From: Bog-473 sp036489775
GTDB taxonomy: Bacteria; Actinomycetota; Acidimicrobiia; Acidimicrobiales; RAAP-2
Assembly: GCA_036489775.1 (NCBI GenBank)
Contig: DASXFC010000073.1
Location: 1 to 64,000, forward strand
Direction of reading: 5' to 3'
Length of the DNA: 64,000 nucleotides
Shown: positions 40,265-48,479 of the stretch, piece by piece
How the letters are laid out: every line of letters begins with the position of its first letter
Numbering within the stretch: position 1 is the first letter of the stretch
Program-made: the position numbers and the translations under genes
The notes under the pieces: model-generated
Told to the model about the DNA's origin: nothing
The model's input: the letters and a program-made list of their open reading frames with translations, nothing else
The model's database searches: none

Positions 40265-41767
40265 GTGGCCACAATCAAGGTCTGCGGCATCGAGACCGAG
40301 TACGGCATCCATTCGCCCGGGCCAGAGCAGAACCCGATTGCCTCCTCCTCTGTACTGGTCAACGCTTACGCGGCCGACCTCGAGCAGGAGATCGAGTGGG
40401 ACTTCGAGGACGAGACGCCGGGCAACGACGCCCGCGGTTTCGCCCGTGAAGGCTCGTTGGCCCCCATGGTCGAGACCCACCTGGCCAACACCGTGCTCAC
40501 CAACGGCGCCCGCTTCTACGTCGACCACGCCCACCCCGAGTACTCGAGTCCGGAGTGCCTGACCCCGCTCGAGTGCCTGATCTACGACAAGGCGGGGGAG
40601 GAGGTGCTGCGCCGGGCCATGTCGGCCGCCGCCCTGCGCATCCCCGACCAGGCCGCGCCGATCGTCTACAAGAACAACTCCGACGGGAAGGGCAACTCCT
40701 ACGGTTGCCACGAGAACTACATGATGGACCGGGCCGTCCCCTTCTCCCGGGTGATCGAAGGCGTGGTTCCGCACTTCGTCTCCCGCACCGTCTACACCGG
40801 TTCGGGCAAGATCGGCACCGAGACCCCGGCCCTCGACGCCAGCACGGTCAAGTACCAGATCTCCCAGCGGGCCGAGTTCTTCGAAGAGGTGGTCGGCCTC
40901 GAGACCACCCTCAAGCGCCCCATCGTCAACACCCGCGACGAACCGCATGCGGATCCGAAACGATTCAGACGACTCCACGTCATTGTGGGCGACGCCAACC
41001 TGGCCGAGATCGCCACCTTTCTGAAATTGGGCACCACCGCCATCGTCCTCTCCATGATCGAGGACGACGCCCTCACCGGCCGTGACCTCTCACTGGCCGA
41101 TCCCGTGCGCGCCCTGCACGAGGTGAGCGCCGATGTCGGCCTGCACCGCCCGCTCGACTTGAGCGACGGCAGCACGGCCACCGCGATCGAGATGCAGTGG
41201 GAGCTCTTCGGTGCCGCCCGCAAGTACGCGGTCGAGCACGGCCTGGCCTCACTGGGCGACGACGGCGCGGACGACGGGGTGGGGGCGCTGGTGCTCGAGC
41301 ACTGGGAAGCCGTGCTCACCGCGCTCGAATCGGACCCCGACTCGCTCAGCGACACCCTGGACTGGGTGGCCAAGCGCAAGCTGCTCCTGGCCTACCAGGA
41401 CCGCCACGGCTGTGAGTGGAGCGATCCCAGGCTGGCCGCGCTGGCCCTGCAGTACCACGACCTCCGCGACGACAAGTCGGTCTTCCGCCGCCTCGGTCTG
41501 CGCCGCCTCACCGAGCCGGAGCAGGTCAGTGCGGCGGTCACCGAGCCCCCCCGGGGCACCCGGGCCTGGTTCCGGGGCAAGTGCCTGGCTCGATGGCCCG
41601 ACGCCGTCATCACGGCCAACTGGGATTCACTGGTGTTCGACATCGGGACGGACCCACTCCGGCGCGTCCCTATGATGGACCCACTGAAGGGAACGGCAGA
41701 GCACACCGGTGAGCTGTTGGCGCAGAGCACCGGGCCGGCTGACCTGCTGGAACGGCTCAATGCGTAG
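40265..41767 (+). CDS. dop: Pup deamidase/depupylase
   Basis: A 500-residue glutamine-synthetase-like enzyme that deamidates the C-terminal Gln of Pup and removes Pup from substrates. The ATP/Mg site begins with the IETEYGI motif. The Dop-specific loop (about residues 35-75: ASSSVLVNAYAADLEQEIEW and the following acidic part) is present and distinguishes it from PafA. Conserved blocks shared with PafA include DHAHPEYSSPEC, NNSDGKGNSYGCHENY, NTRDEPHAD and FRRLHVIVGD. GTG start follows its own TAGGGT box. It lies 23 bp after arc. Confidence 0.95.
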   Translation: MATIKVCGIETEYGIHSPGPEQNPIASSSVLVNAYAADLEQEIEWDFEDETPGNDARGFAREGSLAPMVETHLANTVLTNGARFYVDHAHPEYSSPECLTPLECLIYDKAGEEVLRRAMSAAALRIPDQAAPIVYKNNSDGKGNSYGCHENYMMDRAVPFSRVIEGVVPHFVSRTVYTGSGKIGTETPALDASTVKYQISQRAEFFEEVVGLETTLKRPIVNTRDEPHADPKRFRRLHVIVGDANLAEIATFLKLGTTAIVLSMIEDDALTGRDLSLADPVRALHEVSADVGLHRPLDLSDGSTATAIEMQWELFGAARKYAVEHGLASLGDDGADDGVGALVLEHWEAVLTALESDPDSLSDTLDWVAKRKLLLAYQDRHGCEWSDPRLAALALQYHDLRDDKSVFRRLGLRRLTEPEQVSAAVTEPPRGTRAWFRGKCLARWPDAVITANWDSLVFDIGTDPLRRVPMMDPLKGTAEHTGELLAQSTGPADLLERLNA

Positions 41768-41878
41768 GCGGCGAGGCGCACCGGCGTTATACCGAGTGAT
41801 AGATCGAGTGACGGACCGCCTCTGGAGGCGAGCGGCCCGGCACACATGAGGTGAAGGACCGCAAGGACGGGGAGCTTG

Positions 41879-42082
41879 ATGGCAGAGCAGGAGCAAAAGA
41901 AAAAGAGTACGACCGAACGCACCTCCGAGACCGAGGAGGTCGCCGAGGCCGCGCCCGCCACCAGCGAGCGCGGTGAGAAGTTGAAGGCCGAACTGGACGA
42001 CCTTCTCGATGAGATCGACGAGGTCCTCGAGGACAACGCCGAGGAGTTCGTCCGCAACTACGTGCAAAAGGGCGGGCAGTAG
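41879..42082 (+). CDS. pup: Prokaryotic ubiquitin-like protein Pup
   Basis: A 67-residue disordered tag. It ends VRNYVQKGGQ, so the C-terminal Gln must be deamidated to Glu by Dop before PafA ligation to lysines. The central helix that binds the ARC coiled coil is LKAELDDLLDEIDEVL. The N-terminal region is Lys/Glu/Thr-rich. ATG at 41879 with GGGGAG upstream is preferred to the TTG one codon earlier. It lies between dop and prcB, 5 bp before the latter. Confidence 0.97.
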   Translation: MAEQEQKKKSTTERTSETEEVAEAAPATSERGEKLKAELDDLLDEIDEVLEDNAEEFVRNYVQKGGQ

Positions 42083-42087
42083 CCCCG

Positions 42088-42966
42088 GTGGCGCTCCCGG
42101 TCTTCCCCCCCGAAAGCGATCCGGGGCCTGATTTCGTGGGCATGCTGCGGATGACCGCGCCCGAAGTGGCCGCCATGACCGGTCCGGTCGGTGGCCTCGG
42201 CGCGGCCGGCATCAGTGCCGGCGGCGGTGGACCGGGCAGTGTGGCCGGCTCGGTGGCCCACGCCACCACGGTGGTGGCACTGCGCTACGCCGAGGGCGTG
42301 ATCATGGCGGGGGACCGCCGCGCCACCGCGGGCAACGTCATCGCGTCCAACGCCATGGAGAAGGTCTTCCCGGCCGACCGCCATTCCGCCGTGGCCATCG
42401 CCGGCTCGGCCGGTCCGGCCATGGAGATGGTGCGGCTCTTCCAGGTCCAACTCGAGCACTACGAGAAGGTGGAGGGTTCGACCCTCTCCCTCGAGGGCAA
42501 GGCCAACCAGTTGGCCCAGATGGTGCGGGCGCACTTGCCCATGGCCATGCAGGGTCTGGCCGTGGTGCCGCTCTTCGCCGGCTACGACATGGCTCGGGGC
42601 ATCGGTCGCATCTTCAACTACGACGTCACCGGCGGCCACTACGAGGACACCGACTTCCAGGCCACCGGGTCCGGTGGGCGCGACGCCCGGACCACCATCA
42701 AGCTGGGCTGGCGCGAAGGCCTGGCCCGCGACGTGGCCGTCGACCTGGCCATCGATTCGTTGTGGGAGGCGGCCGACGAGGACTCGGCCACCGGCGGGCC
42801 GGACCTGGTGCGCGGCATCTATCCGATCGTGGCTCAGGTCGATGCCTCGGGTTACCAGCAGCTGGACCAAGCCGAGGTGACCGAGCGCTTCGCCGCGCTC
42901 ATCGAACGTAAGCGGGCCGAGCGAGAGCCGCTGGCCGGTGGGTCTGATGGAGCGCCCTCGTCATGA
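42088..42966 (+). CDS. prcB: 20S proteasome beta subunit
   Basis: A 292-residue proteolytic subunit. A 59-residue propeptide precedes the mature N-terminal nucleophile Thr60 (HA-TTVVALRY). GVIMAGDRRAT and the Lys in ASNAMEKVF complete the Ntn-hydrolase centre. Autocatalytic removal of the propeptide would expose Thr60. The propeptide ends in a Gly/Ala-rich stretch, as in other actinobacteria. GTG start, 5 bp after pup; the stop overlaps the prcA ATG by four bases. Confidence 0.96.
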   Translation: MALPVFPPESDPGPDFVGMLRMTAPEVAAMTGPVGGLGAAGISAGGGGPGSVAGSVAHATTVVALRYAEGVIMAGDRRATAGNVIASNAMEKVFPADRHSAVAIAGSAGPAMEMVRLFQVQLEHYEKVEGSTLSLEGKANQLAQMVRAHLPMAMQGLAVVPLFAGYDMARGIGRIFNYDVTGGHYEDTDFQATGSGGRDARTTIKLGWREGLARDVAVDLAIDSLWEAADEDSATGGPDLVRGIYPIVAQVDASGYQQLDQAEVTERFAALIERKRAEREPLAGGSDGAPSS

Positions 42967-43640
42967 GCATGCCGTACTACGTGGCGCCCGAGCAGGTGAT
43001 GAAGGACCGGGCCGAATACGCCCAGAAGGGCATCGCCCGCGGCCGCTCCCTCATCGCCACTCTCTACGACGGCGGCATCGTCATGGTGGCCGAGAACCCC
43101 TCGAGCTCCCTGCACAAGATCAGCGAGATCTACGACCACATCGCCTTCGGCGGCGTTGGTCGCTACAACGAGTACGACCAGCTGCGGGTGGCCGGCGTGC
43201 GCCACGCCGACACCAAGGGCTACGCCTACTCGCGCTCGGACGTGGACGCCCGGGGCTTGGCCAACCTGTACGCGCAGTATCTCGGGAACACCTTCACCCA
43301 CGAGATGAAGCCGCTCGAAGTGGAGATTCTGGTGGCCGAACTCGGAGTCGAGGGCAAGTCCGATCAGCTGTACCACATCGCCTACGAAGGCACCATCACC
43401 GACGAGGAGCACTTCACTGTGCTCGGCGGCGATGCCGAGACCATTTCCGAGCGGGTCGGCGCGGCCTACACGGACGGCTGGGACCTGGCCGGGGCGCTGA
43501 AGGCCACGGTGGCCGCCCTGAGCGGGCCCGACCGCAGCGTCGCACCGAGCGATCTCGAAGTGGCCATCCTGAGCAGGGGGAACGGCCGGCGCGCCTTCCG
43601 CCGTATCGAGGACGACGAGGCGGCGCGCCTGTTGGCCTGA
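42963..43640 (+). CDS. prcA: 20S proteasome alpha subunit
   Basis: A 225-residue structural subunit forming the outer rings and gate. The N-terminus MSMPYYVAPEQVMKDRAEYA is the gating region and H0 helix. The body (GRSLIATLYDGGIVMVAEN, KISEIYDHIAFGGVGRYNEY) is the Ntn fold without a catalytic Thr. Pockets between these subunits receive the QYL tail of ARC. The ATG overlaps the prcB stop (ATGA), as expected for stoichiometric subunits. Confidence 0.96.
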   Translation: MSMPYYVAPEQVMKDRAEYAQKGIARGRSLIATLYDGGIVMVAENPSSSLHKISEIYDHIAFGGVGRYNEYDQLRVAGVRHADTKGYAYSRSDVDARGLANLYAQYLGNTFTHEMKPLEVEILVAELGVEGKSDQLYHIAYEGTITDEEHFTVLGGDAETISERVGAAYTDGWDLAGALKATVAALSGPDRSVAPSDLEVAILSRGNGRRAFRRIEDDEAARLLA

Positions 43641-43647
43641 CCGGCAG

Positions 43648-43653
43648 TACGGT
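43648..43653 (+). promoter_or_regulatory. -10 box (TACGGT) of pafA
   Basis: TACGGT ends 6 nt before the pafA GTG at 43660, in the 19-bp gap after prcA. Confidence 0.45.
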
Positions 43654-43659
43654 GGCCTG

Positions 43660-45018
43660 GTGGAACGCCGCATTTTCGGCATCGAGAACGAGTACGGGGT
43701 TACCTTCACTCTTCGTGGCCAGCGGCGCCTGAGCCCCGATGAGGTGGCCCGCTACCTGTTCCGCCGGGTGGTGTCCTGGGGCCGCTCCTCCAATGTCTTC
43801 TTGGAGAACGGGGCCCGTCTTTATTTGGACGTCGGCTCTCACCCTGAGTACGCCACCCCCGAGTGCGACAAGATCAGCGACGTCGTGATCCACGACAAGG
43901 CGGGGGAGTGGATTCTGGCCCAGCTGGTCACCGGCGCCCAGGCCCGCTTGCGTGAAGAGGGCATCCGCGGTGAGGTCTACCTCTTCAAGAACAACACCGA
44001 CTCGGTCGGCAACTCCTACGGCTGCCACGAGAACTACCTGACCGAGCGCAACGACGAGTTCAACCGCTACACCGAGGTGCTCATCCCGTTCCTGGTCTCG
44101 CGCCAGATCTACGCCGGGGCGGGCAAGATCCTCCAGACCGCCCGCGGCGCGGTCTTCTGCCTGAGCCAGCGGGCCGAGCACATCTGGGAAGGCGTGTCGT
44201 CGGCCACCACCCGCAGCCGGCCCATCATCAACACCCGGGACGAGCCCCACGCCGACGCCGAGCGCTTCCGCCGCCTGCATGTGATCGTGGGCGACTCGAA
44301 CATGTCCGAGTACGCCACCTTCCTCAAGATCGGCACCACCTCCATCCTGCTGGCCATGCTCGAAGACTCCTCGACCGTGCTGCGCGACCTGACGCTGGAG
44401 AACCCCATCCGGGCCATCCGCGAGATCAGCCACGACATCACTTGCCAGCGCCGGGTCCGCCTGGCCAACGGCCGCGAGATGCGGGCCCTCGACATCCAGC
44501 AGGAGTACCTCGAGCGGGCCATCAAGTTCCGCGACCGCAAGGGCCTGGCCCCCGAGGAGGACATGGCCCTCGAAATGTGGCAGCACTGCCTCAAGGGGCT
44601 CGAGTCGGACCCCACCTCGCTCTGGCGCGAGTGCGACTGGGTGGCCAAGCACCGCCTGGTCGAGCAAATGCAGGCCCGGCACGACCTGCCCCTGGCCCAC
44701 CCCAAGGTGGCCATGATCGACCTGATGTACCACGATGTCGATCGCAGCCGGGGCCTGTACTACAAGCTGCAACAGCGCGACGAGCTGGACCGGACCTGCA
44801 CCGACGAGCAGATCAACGAGGCCATGACCTCACCGCCCGAAACGACCAGGGCCCGGTTGCGGGGCGCCTTCGTCAAGCGGGCCAAGGAGCGCCGCCGGGA
44901 CTTCACGGTGGACTGGGTCCATCTCAAGCTGAACGACCAGGCCCAGCGCACCGTCCTGCTCAAGGACCCCTTTAAATCGCATGACGACCGGGTGGAGCGG
45001 CTCATACAGTCGCTCTAG
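43660..45018 (+). CDS. pafA: Pup-protein ligase
   Basis: A 452-residue glutamine-synthetase-like ligase that joins the C-terminal Glu of Pup to substrate lysines using ATP. The IENEYGV motif opens the nucleotide site. Conserved blocks shared with Dop are GSHPEYATPECD, NNTDSVGNSYGCHENY, NTRDEPHADAERF and RRLHVIVGDSN; the Dop loop is absent, confirming PafA. GTG start with TACGGT 6 nt upstream. Next gene tatA begins 22 bp later. Confidence 0.96.
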   Translation: MERRIFGIENEYGVTFTLRGQRRLSPDEVARYLFRRVVSWGRSSNVFLENGARLYLDVGSHPEYATPECDKISDVVIHDKAGEWILAQLVTGAQARLREEGIRGEVYLFKNNTDSVGNSYGCHENYLTERNDEFNRYTEVLIPFLVSRQIYAGAGKILQTARGAVFCLSQRAEHIWEGVSSATTRSRPIINTRDEPHADAERFRRLHVIVGDSNMSEYATFLKIGTTSILLAMLEDSSTVLRDLTLENPIRAIREISHDITCQRRVRLANGREMRALDIQQEYLERAIKFRDRKGLAPEEDMALEMWQHCLKGLESDPTSLWRECDWVAKHRLVEQMQARHDLPLAHPKVAMIDLMYHDVDRSRGLYYKLQQRDELDRTCTDEQINEAMTSPPETTRARLRGAFVKRAKERRRDFTVDWVHLKLNDQAQRTVLLKDPFKSHDDRVERLIQSL

Positions 45019-45026
45019 CGGCACCG

Positions 45027-45032
45027 TACAGT
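45027..45032 (+). promoter_or_regulatory. -10 box (TACAGT) of tatA
   Basis: TACAGT ends 8 nt before the ATG at 45041, in the 22-bp gap after pafA. Confidence 0.45.
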
Positions 45033-45040
45033 GAGGGCAC

Positions 45041-45475
45041 ATGTTCAATCTCGACCCAGGAAAGCTCCTCATCATCGCCGTGGTGGCCGTGATCCTGCTG
45101 GGGCCGGACAAGCTGCCCCAGGTGGCCCGCCAGGCCGGTGGGGCCTGGAAGACCTTCAACGAGTTCCGGCACCGGATGGAGTCAGAGGTGCGCGGGTCCA
45201 TCCCTGACCTGCCCTCCAGCGCCGAAATCGCCCACCTGGCCCGGTCGCCCACGGCACTGCTCAACCGCCTGTCCGAGATGGGTGGCCCCGAGGCCAAGGC
45301 GGCCGAGGCCGAGTCGGCCCACGGGGCCCTGCCCGACGGCGCCCCGATCGAGCCCTTCGCCACCCCGGATTCGGCGGCCGGCGCGGCCAATGGCAACGGC
45401 CATGGCGAGCACGCGCCGTCGCCCGCGTCCGACCCAGTTGAGGTGGCCGGCTTCGGCGACCCCAACCTGAACTAG
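45041..45475 (+). CDS. tatA: Twin-arginine translocase TatA/TatB-family subunit
   Basis: A 144-residue pore-forming or receptor subunit of the Tat export system. One N-terminal transmembrane helix (LLIIAVVAVILL), the LGPDKLP hinge and an amphipathic helix (QVARQAGGAWKTFNEFRHRM) are followed by a long acidic Ala/Gly/Pro tail. The hinge reads LGP rather than FGP and the tail is long, both closer to TatB; the position next to tatC matches actinobacterial tatA-tatC-helY order. Which of the two roles it fills is not settled by sequence. Confidence 0.88.
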   Translation: MFNLDPGKLLIIAVVAVILLGPDKLPQVARQAGGAWKTFNEFRHRMESEVRGSIPDLPSSAEIAHLARSPTALLNRLSEMGGPEAKAAEAESAHGALPDGAPIEPFATPDSAAGAANGNGHGEHAPSPASDPVEVAGFGDPNLN

Positions 45476-45493
45476 GCCGGATCGCTGCGCACC

Positions 45494-46258
45494 ATGGTCC
45501 TTCCCCTTCTCGGCACGCGCAAAGGCAAGCCCTCGCCCGACGCCATGACGCTGGGCGAGCACCTGGGCGAGCTGCGCCGGCGCCTGATCATCTGCGTCCT
45601 GGCCTTCGTGGTAGCCGCCCTGGTGGCCACCTTCGACTACGAGGCCATCTTGCATTTCTTGATCCGGCCGCTGTGCAACGTGGACCACGCCACCTTGAAG
45701 AACGGCGGCTGCAGCCTGTACGTGACCTCGCCGCTGGACGGGCTCTCGCTCCGGGTCAAGATCGCCATGTTCGGCGGCCTGGTGCTCTCGTCGCCGGTGA
45801 TCTTGTACCAGGTCTGGCGCTTCATCACGCCCGGCCTGCAGGCCCGCGAGCGCAAGTACGCCATCCCGTTCGTCACCGCTGCCTTCGTACTCTTCCTGCT
45901 CGGCGCGGCCACGGCGTACTACACGTTGCCGCACGCCCTGGGCTTCTTGAAGTCGGTGGGCGGGCCGAACCTCCAGGAGATCTACGACCCCATCCCATAC
46001 CTCGGGCTGATCCTCTTGATGATGACCCTCTTCGGGCTCACCTTCGAGTTCCCGGTCGTCCTGGTCTCGCTCGAACTGGCCGGCGTGGTCACCCCGGCCC
46101 GCCTGCTGCGCTCGTGGCGCTGGGCCACCATCATCATCACGGTGGTCTCGGCCGTGGCCACGCCGAGCTCTGACCCCTTCTCCATGCTGGCCCTGGCCGT
46201 CCCCCTCGTTGTCTTCTATTTCCTCTCCATCGGCATCGGGAAGCTGCTCGGGCGTTGA
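45494..46258 (+). CDS. tatC: Twin-arginine translocase subunit TatC
   Basis: A 254-residue polytopic protein with six transmembrane segments and the N-terminal signature MTLGEHLGELRRRLI that binds the twin-arginine signal peptide. The loop LDGLSLRVKIAMFGGLVLSSPVILYQVWRF and the TFEFPVV segment (with the conserved Glu in TM4) are typical. The stop overlaps the helY TTG start by four bases, so the two are translationally coupled. Confidence 0.95.
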   Translation: MVLPLLGTRKGKPSPDAMTLGEHLGELRRRLIICVLAFVVAALVATFDYEAILHFLIRPLCNVDHATLKNGGCSLYVTSPLDGLSLRVKIAMFGGLVLSSPVILYQVWRFITPGLQARERKYAIPFVTAAFVLFLLGAATAYYTLPHALGFLKSVGGPNLQEIYDPIPYLGLILLMMTLFGLTFEFPVVLVSLELAGVVTPARLLRSWRWATIIITVVSAVATPSSDPFSMLALAVPLVVFYFLSIGIGKLLGR

Positions 46259-48423
46259 CCGCGTCCCCGTGGCCCGTCCATGCGACGGGTGGGGCGGCGG
46301 CCTTCGAAGCCCTGCTCCCGTTCCCCCCCGACGAGTTCCAGAGCGACGCCTTCGCCGCGCTCGACGCCAACCACTCGGTCCTGGTCTCGGCCCCCACCGG
46401 CTCGGGCAAGACCCTGGTGGCGGCCTACGCCGTGCACCGGGCCCTGGCCGCTGAGGGCAAGGCCTTCTACACCACGCCGCTCAAGGCCCTGTCCAACCAG
46501 AAGTACAACGAGCTGGTGGCCACCTACGGGGAGGCCCACGTCGGCCTGCTGACCGGTGACACCGCCATCCGGCCCGAGGCACCGGTGGTGGTCATGACCA
46601 CCGAGGTGCTGCGCAACATGCTGCTGGCCGGCTCGGACCTGCTGGCCAGCCTGCACACGGTCATCCTCGACGAGGTGCACTTCATTCAGGATCCCTACCG
46701 GGGCGGGGTGTGGGAGGAGGTGATCGTCCTGTCGCCGCCGGCCATCCGCTTCGTCTGCCTGTCGGCCACGGTCAACAACGCCACCGAGCTCGGGGCCTGG
46801 CTGCGCTCGGTGCGGGGCGACATCGCGGTGATCGTGGAGCGGCACCGTCCCATCGTGTTGCGCCACCACTTCGCCGCCCACCGCCGCGAGGACGACGAGA
46901 CGATCCTGGTGCCGCTGCTCACCCCCGGGGGACAGGCGGCCAAGGAGGGCCAGCGCATCGACGCCACCGTGCGCCGGGCCCTGCAGGGCCGGCCCCCGCA
47001 GTGGCAGCAGCGCGGCCACGGCCCCCGCCTGCCCTATCGCACCCCCCAGCGCACCGAGCTGATCCACGAGCTGGACGGGCTCGAGATGCTGCCGGCCATC
47101 GTGTTCATCTTCTCGCGGGCCGCCTGCGACGACGCGGTGCGCCAGGTGGTGCGCGACGGGGTGCGCCTGACCGACAGCGCCGAGCGGCTGGCCATCGCCG
47201 AGATCGCCGAGCGCCGGGTGGAGGCCCTGGCCGACGAGGACCTCGATGTACTGGGCTACGACGAGTGGGTCGAGAGCCTGTGCTGCGGCGTGGCGGCCCA
47301 CCACGCCGGCCTGGTGCCCCTCTTCCGCGAGGCGGTCGAGGAAGCCTTCGCGGCCGGTTTGCTCAAGGTGGTCTTCGCCACCGAGACCCTGTCGCTGGGC
47401 ATCAACATGCCGGCTCGGTCGGTGGTGATCGAGCGCTTCACCAAGTACGGCGGGGCCGGGCGGGCCACCCTGACCTCGGGGGAGTACCTCCAACTGACCG
47501 GCCGGGCCGGGCGCCGTGGCCTGGACGAGGAGGGCCACGCCATCGTGCTGTGGTCAGCCGAGACCAACTTCGCCGAGGCGGCCCGGGTGGCCGCGGCGGC
47601 GGCGCCCGACCTGCGCTCGGCCTTTCGGCCCACCTACAACCTGGCCGTCAACCTGGCCTCGCGCTTTGACCGGGGCACGGCCGACGAGGTGCTGCACCGC
47701 TCCTTCGCCCAGTGGCAGGCGCACAAGCCCGACCTGCTCTCACGCCAGCTGGGGCACCGGGTGGCCGTGCTCGAGGCGCTGGGCTACATGCACCACTGGA
47801 ACCTCACCCCGGCCGGGGAGCGACTGGCCCGGATCTACCACGAGTCCGATCTGCTGGTGGCCGAGGCACTCGACACCGACCTGTTGGAGGGGGCCGAGCC
47901 GGCCGTGCTGGCCGGGGTCCTCTCCGCCGTGGTCTTCGAGCCGCGCCGGGCCCGGCGCATCGGCGGCTCGGGGCCGGCCGCCGGCCGGGGCCAGGGTCGG
48001 GGGCGCCCCGGGGGGCCACCTAAGCGGCCCGCGCCCAAACGAGCGCCGCTCCAGGACCGCCTGGGCGACAAGCGCTCGAGCGACCTGCGCCGGCGCTGCG
48101 AGGTCCTGGTCGAGATGGGGGAGCGGGTCCGGATGGTCGAAGAGGACCTCGGGGTGCCCCGCACCCGCCAGCCCTCGCCCGGCCTGTCCACCGCCATCAC
48201 CTCGTGGGCCCGGGGCGCTTCCTTCGGCACCGCGCTGGCCGTGGCCGCTCGCGACGTGGGCGAGCTGGCCCCCGGCGACTTCGTGCGCACGGTCAAGTCG
48301 GTGGCCGACCTGGTCCAGCAGGTGACCTACGCCTCGGTTGATCCGGCCATTGGCCGGGCGGCCCGGGAGGCGGTCGACATGCTGCTGCGCGGGGTTGTGG
48401 CCGGGGGGATGCCGGTCGCCTGA
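46255..48423 (+). CDS. helY: Ski2/Mtr4-like DEAD/DEAH helicase (HelY-type)
   Basis: A 722-residue helicase. Walker A APTGSGKT at 46-53, motif II VILDEVHF near residue 139, motif III LSATVNN and motif VI QLTGRAGRRG are intact. The long linker and the DSH-like C-terminal region (TLSLGINMPARSVVIERF onwards) match the Ski2/Mtr4 family involved in RNA handling. Mycobacterial HelY is about 180 residues longer. Residues near 570-600 are a Gly/Arg/Pro-rich insertion. TTG start inside the end of tatC, reproducing the tatC-helY gene order of mycobacteria. Confidence 0.9.
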   Translation: MTASPWPVHATGGAAAFEALLPFPPDEFQSDAFAALDANHSVLVSAPTGSGKTLVAAYAVHRALAAEGKAFYTTPLKALSNQKYNELVATYGEAHVGLLTGDTAIRPEAPVVVMTTEVLRNMLLAGSDLLASLHTVILDEVHFIQDPYRGGVWEEVIVLSPPAIRFVCLSATVNNATELGAWLRSVRGDIAVIVERHRPIVLRHHFAAHRREDDETILVPLLTPGGQAAKEGQRIDATVRRALQGRPPQWQQRGHGPRLPYRTPQRTELIHELDGLEMLPAIVFIFSRAACDDAVRQVVRDGVRLTDSAERLAIAEIAERRVEALADEDLDVLGYDEWVESLCCGVAAHHAGLVPLFREAVEEAFAAGLLKVVFATETLSLGINMPARSVVIERFTKYGGAGRATLTSGEYLQLTGRAGRRGLDEEGHAIVLWSAETNFAEAARVAAAAAPDLRSAFRPTYNLAVNLASRFDRGTADEVLHRSFAQWQAHKPDLLSRQLGHRVAVLEALGYMHHWNLTPAGERLARIYHESDLLVAEALDTDLLEGAEPAVLAGVLSAVVFEPRRARRIGGSGPAAGRGQGRGRPGGPPKRPAPKRAPLQDRLGDKRSSDLRRRCEVLVEMGERVRMVEEDLGVPRTRQPSPGLSTAITSWARGASFGTALAVAARDVGELAPGDFVRTVKSVADLVQQVTYASVDPAIGRAAREAVDMLLRGVVAGGMPVA

Positions 48424-48464
48424 GGCGGCGCGACCCATCCGCGTGCGGCCACTCGGTGCCGTTC

Positions 48465-48470
48465 TATGGT
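48465..48470 (+). promoter_or_regulatory. -10 box (TATGGT) of the ThyX-like gene
   Basis: TATGGT ends 9 nt before the ATG at 48480, favouring that start over the GTG at 48456. Confidence 0.45.
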
Positions 48471-48479
48471 GGTCCGGGC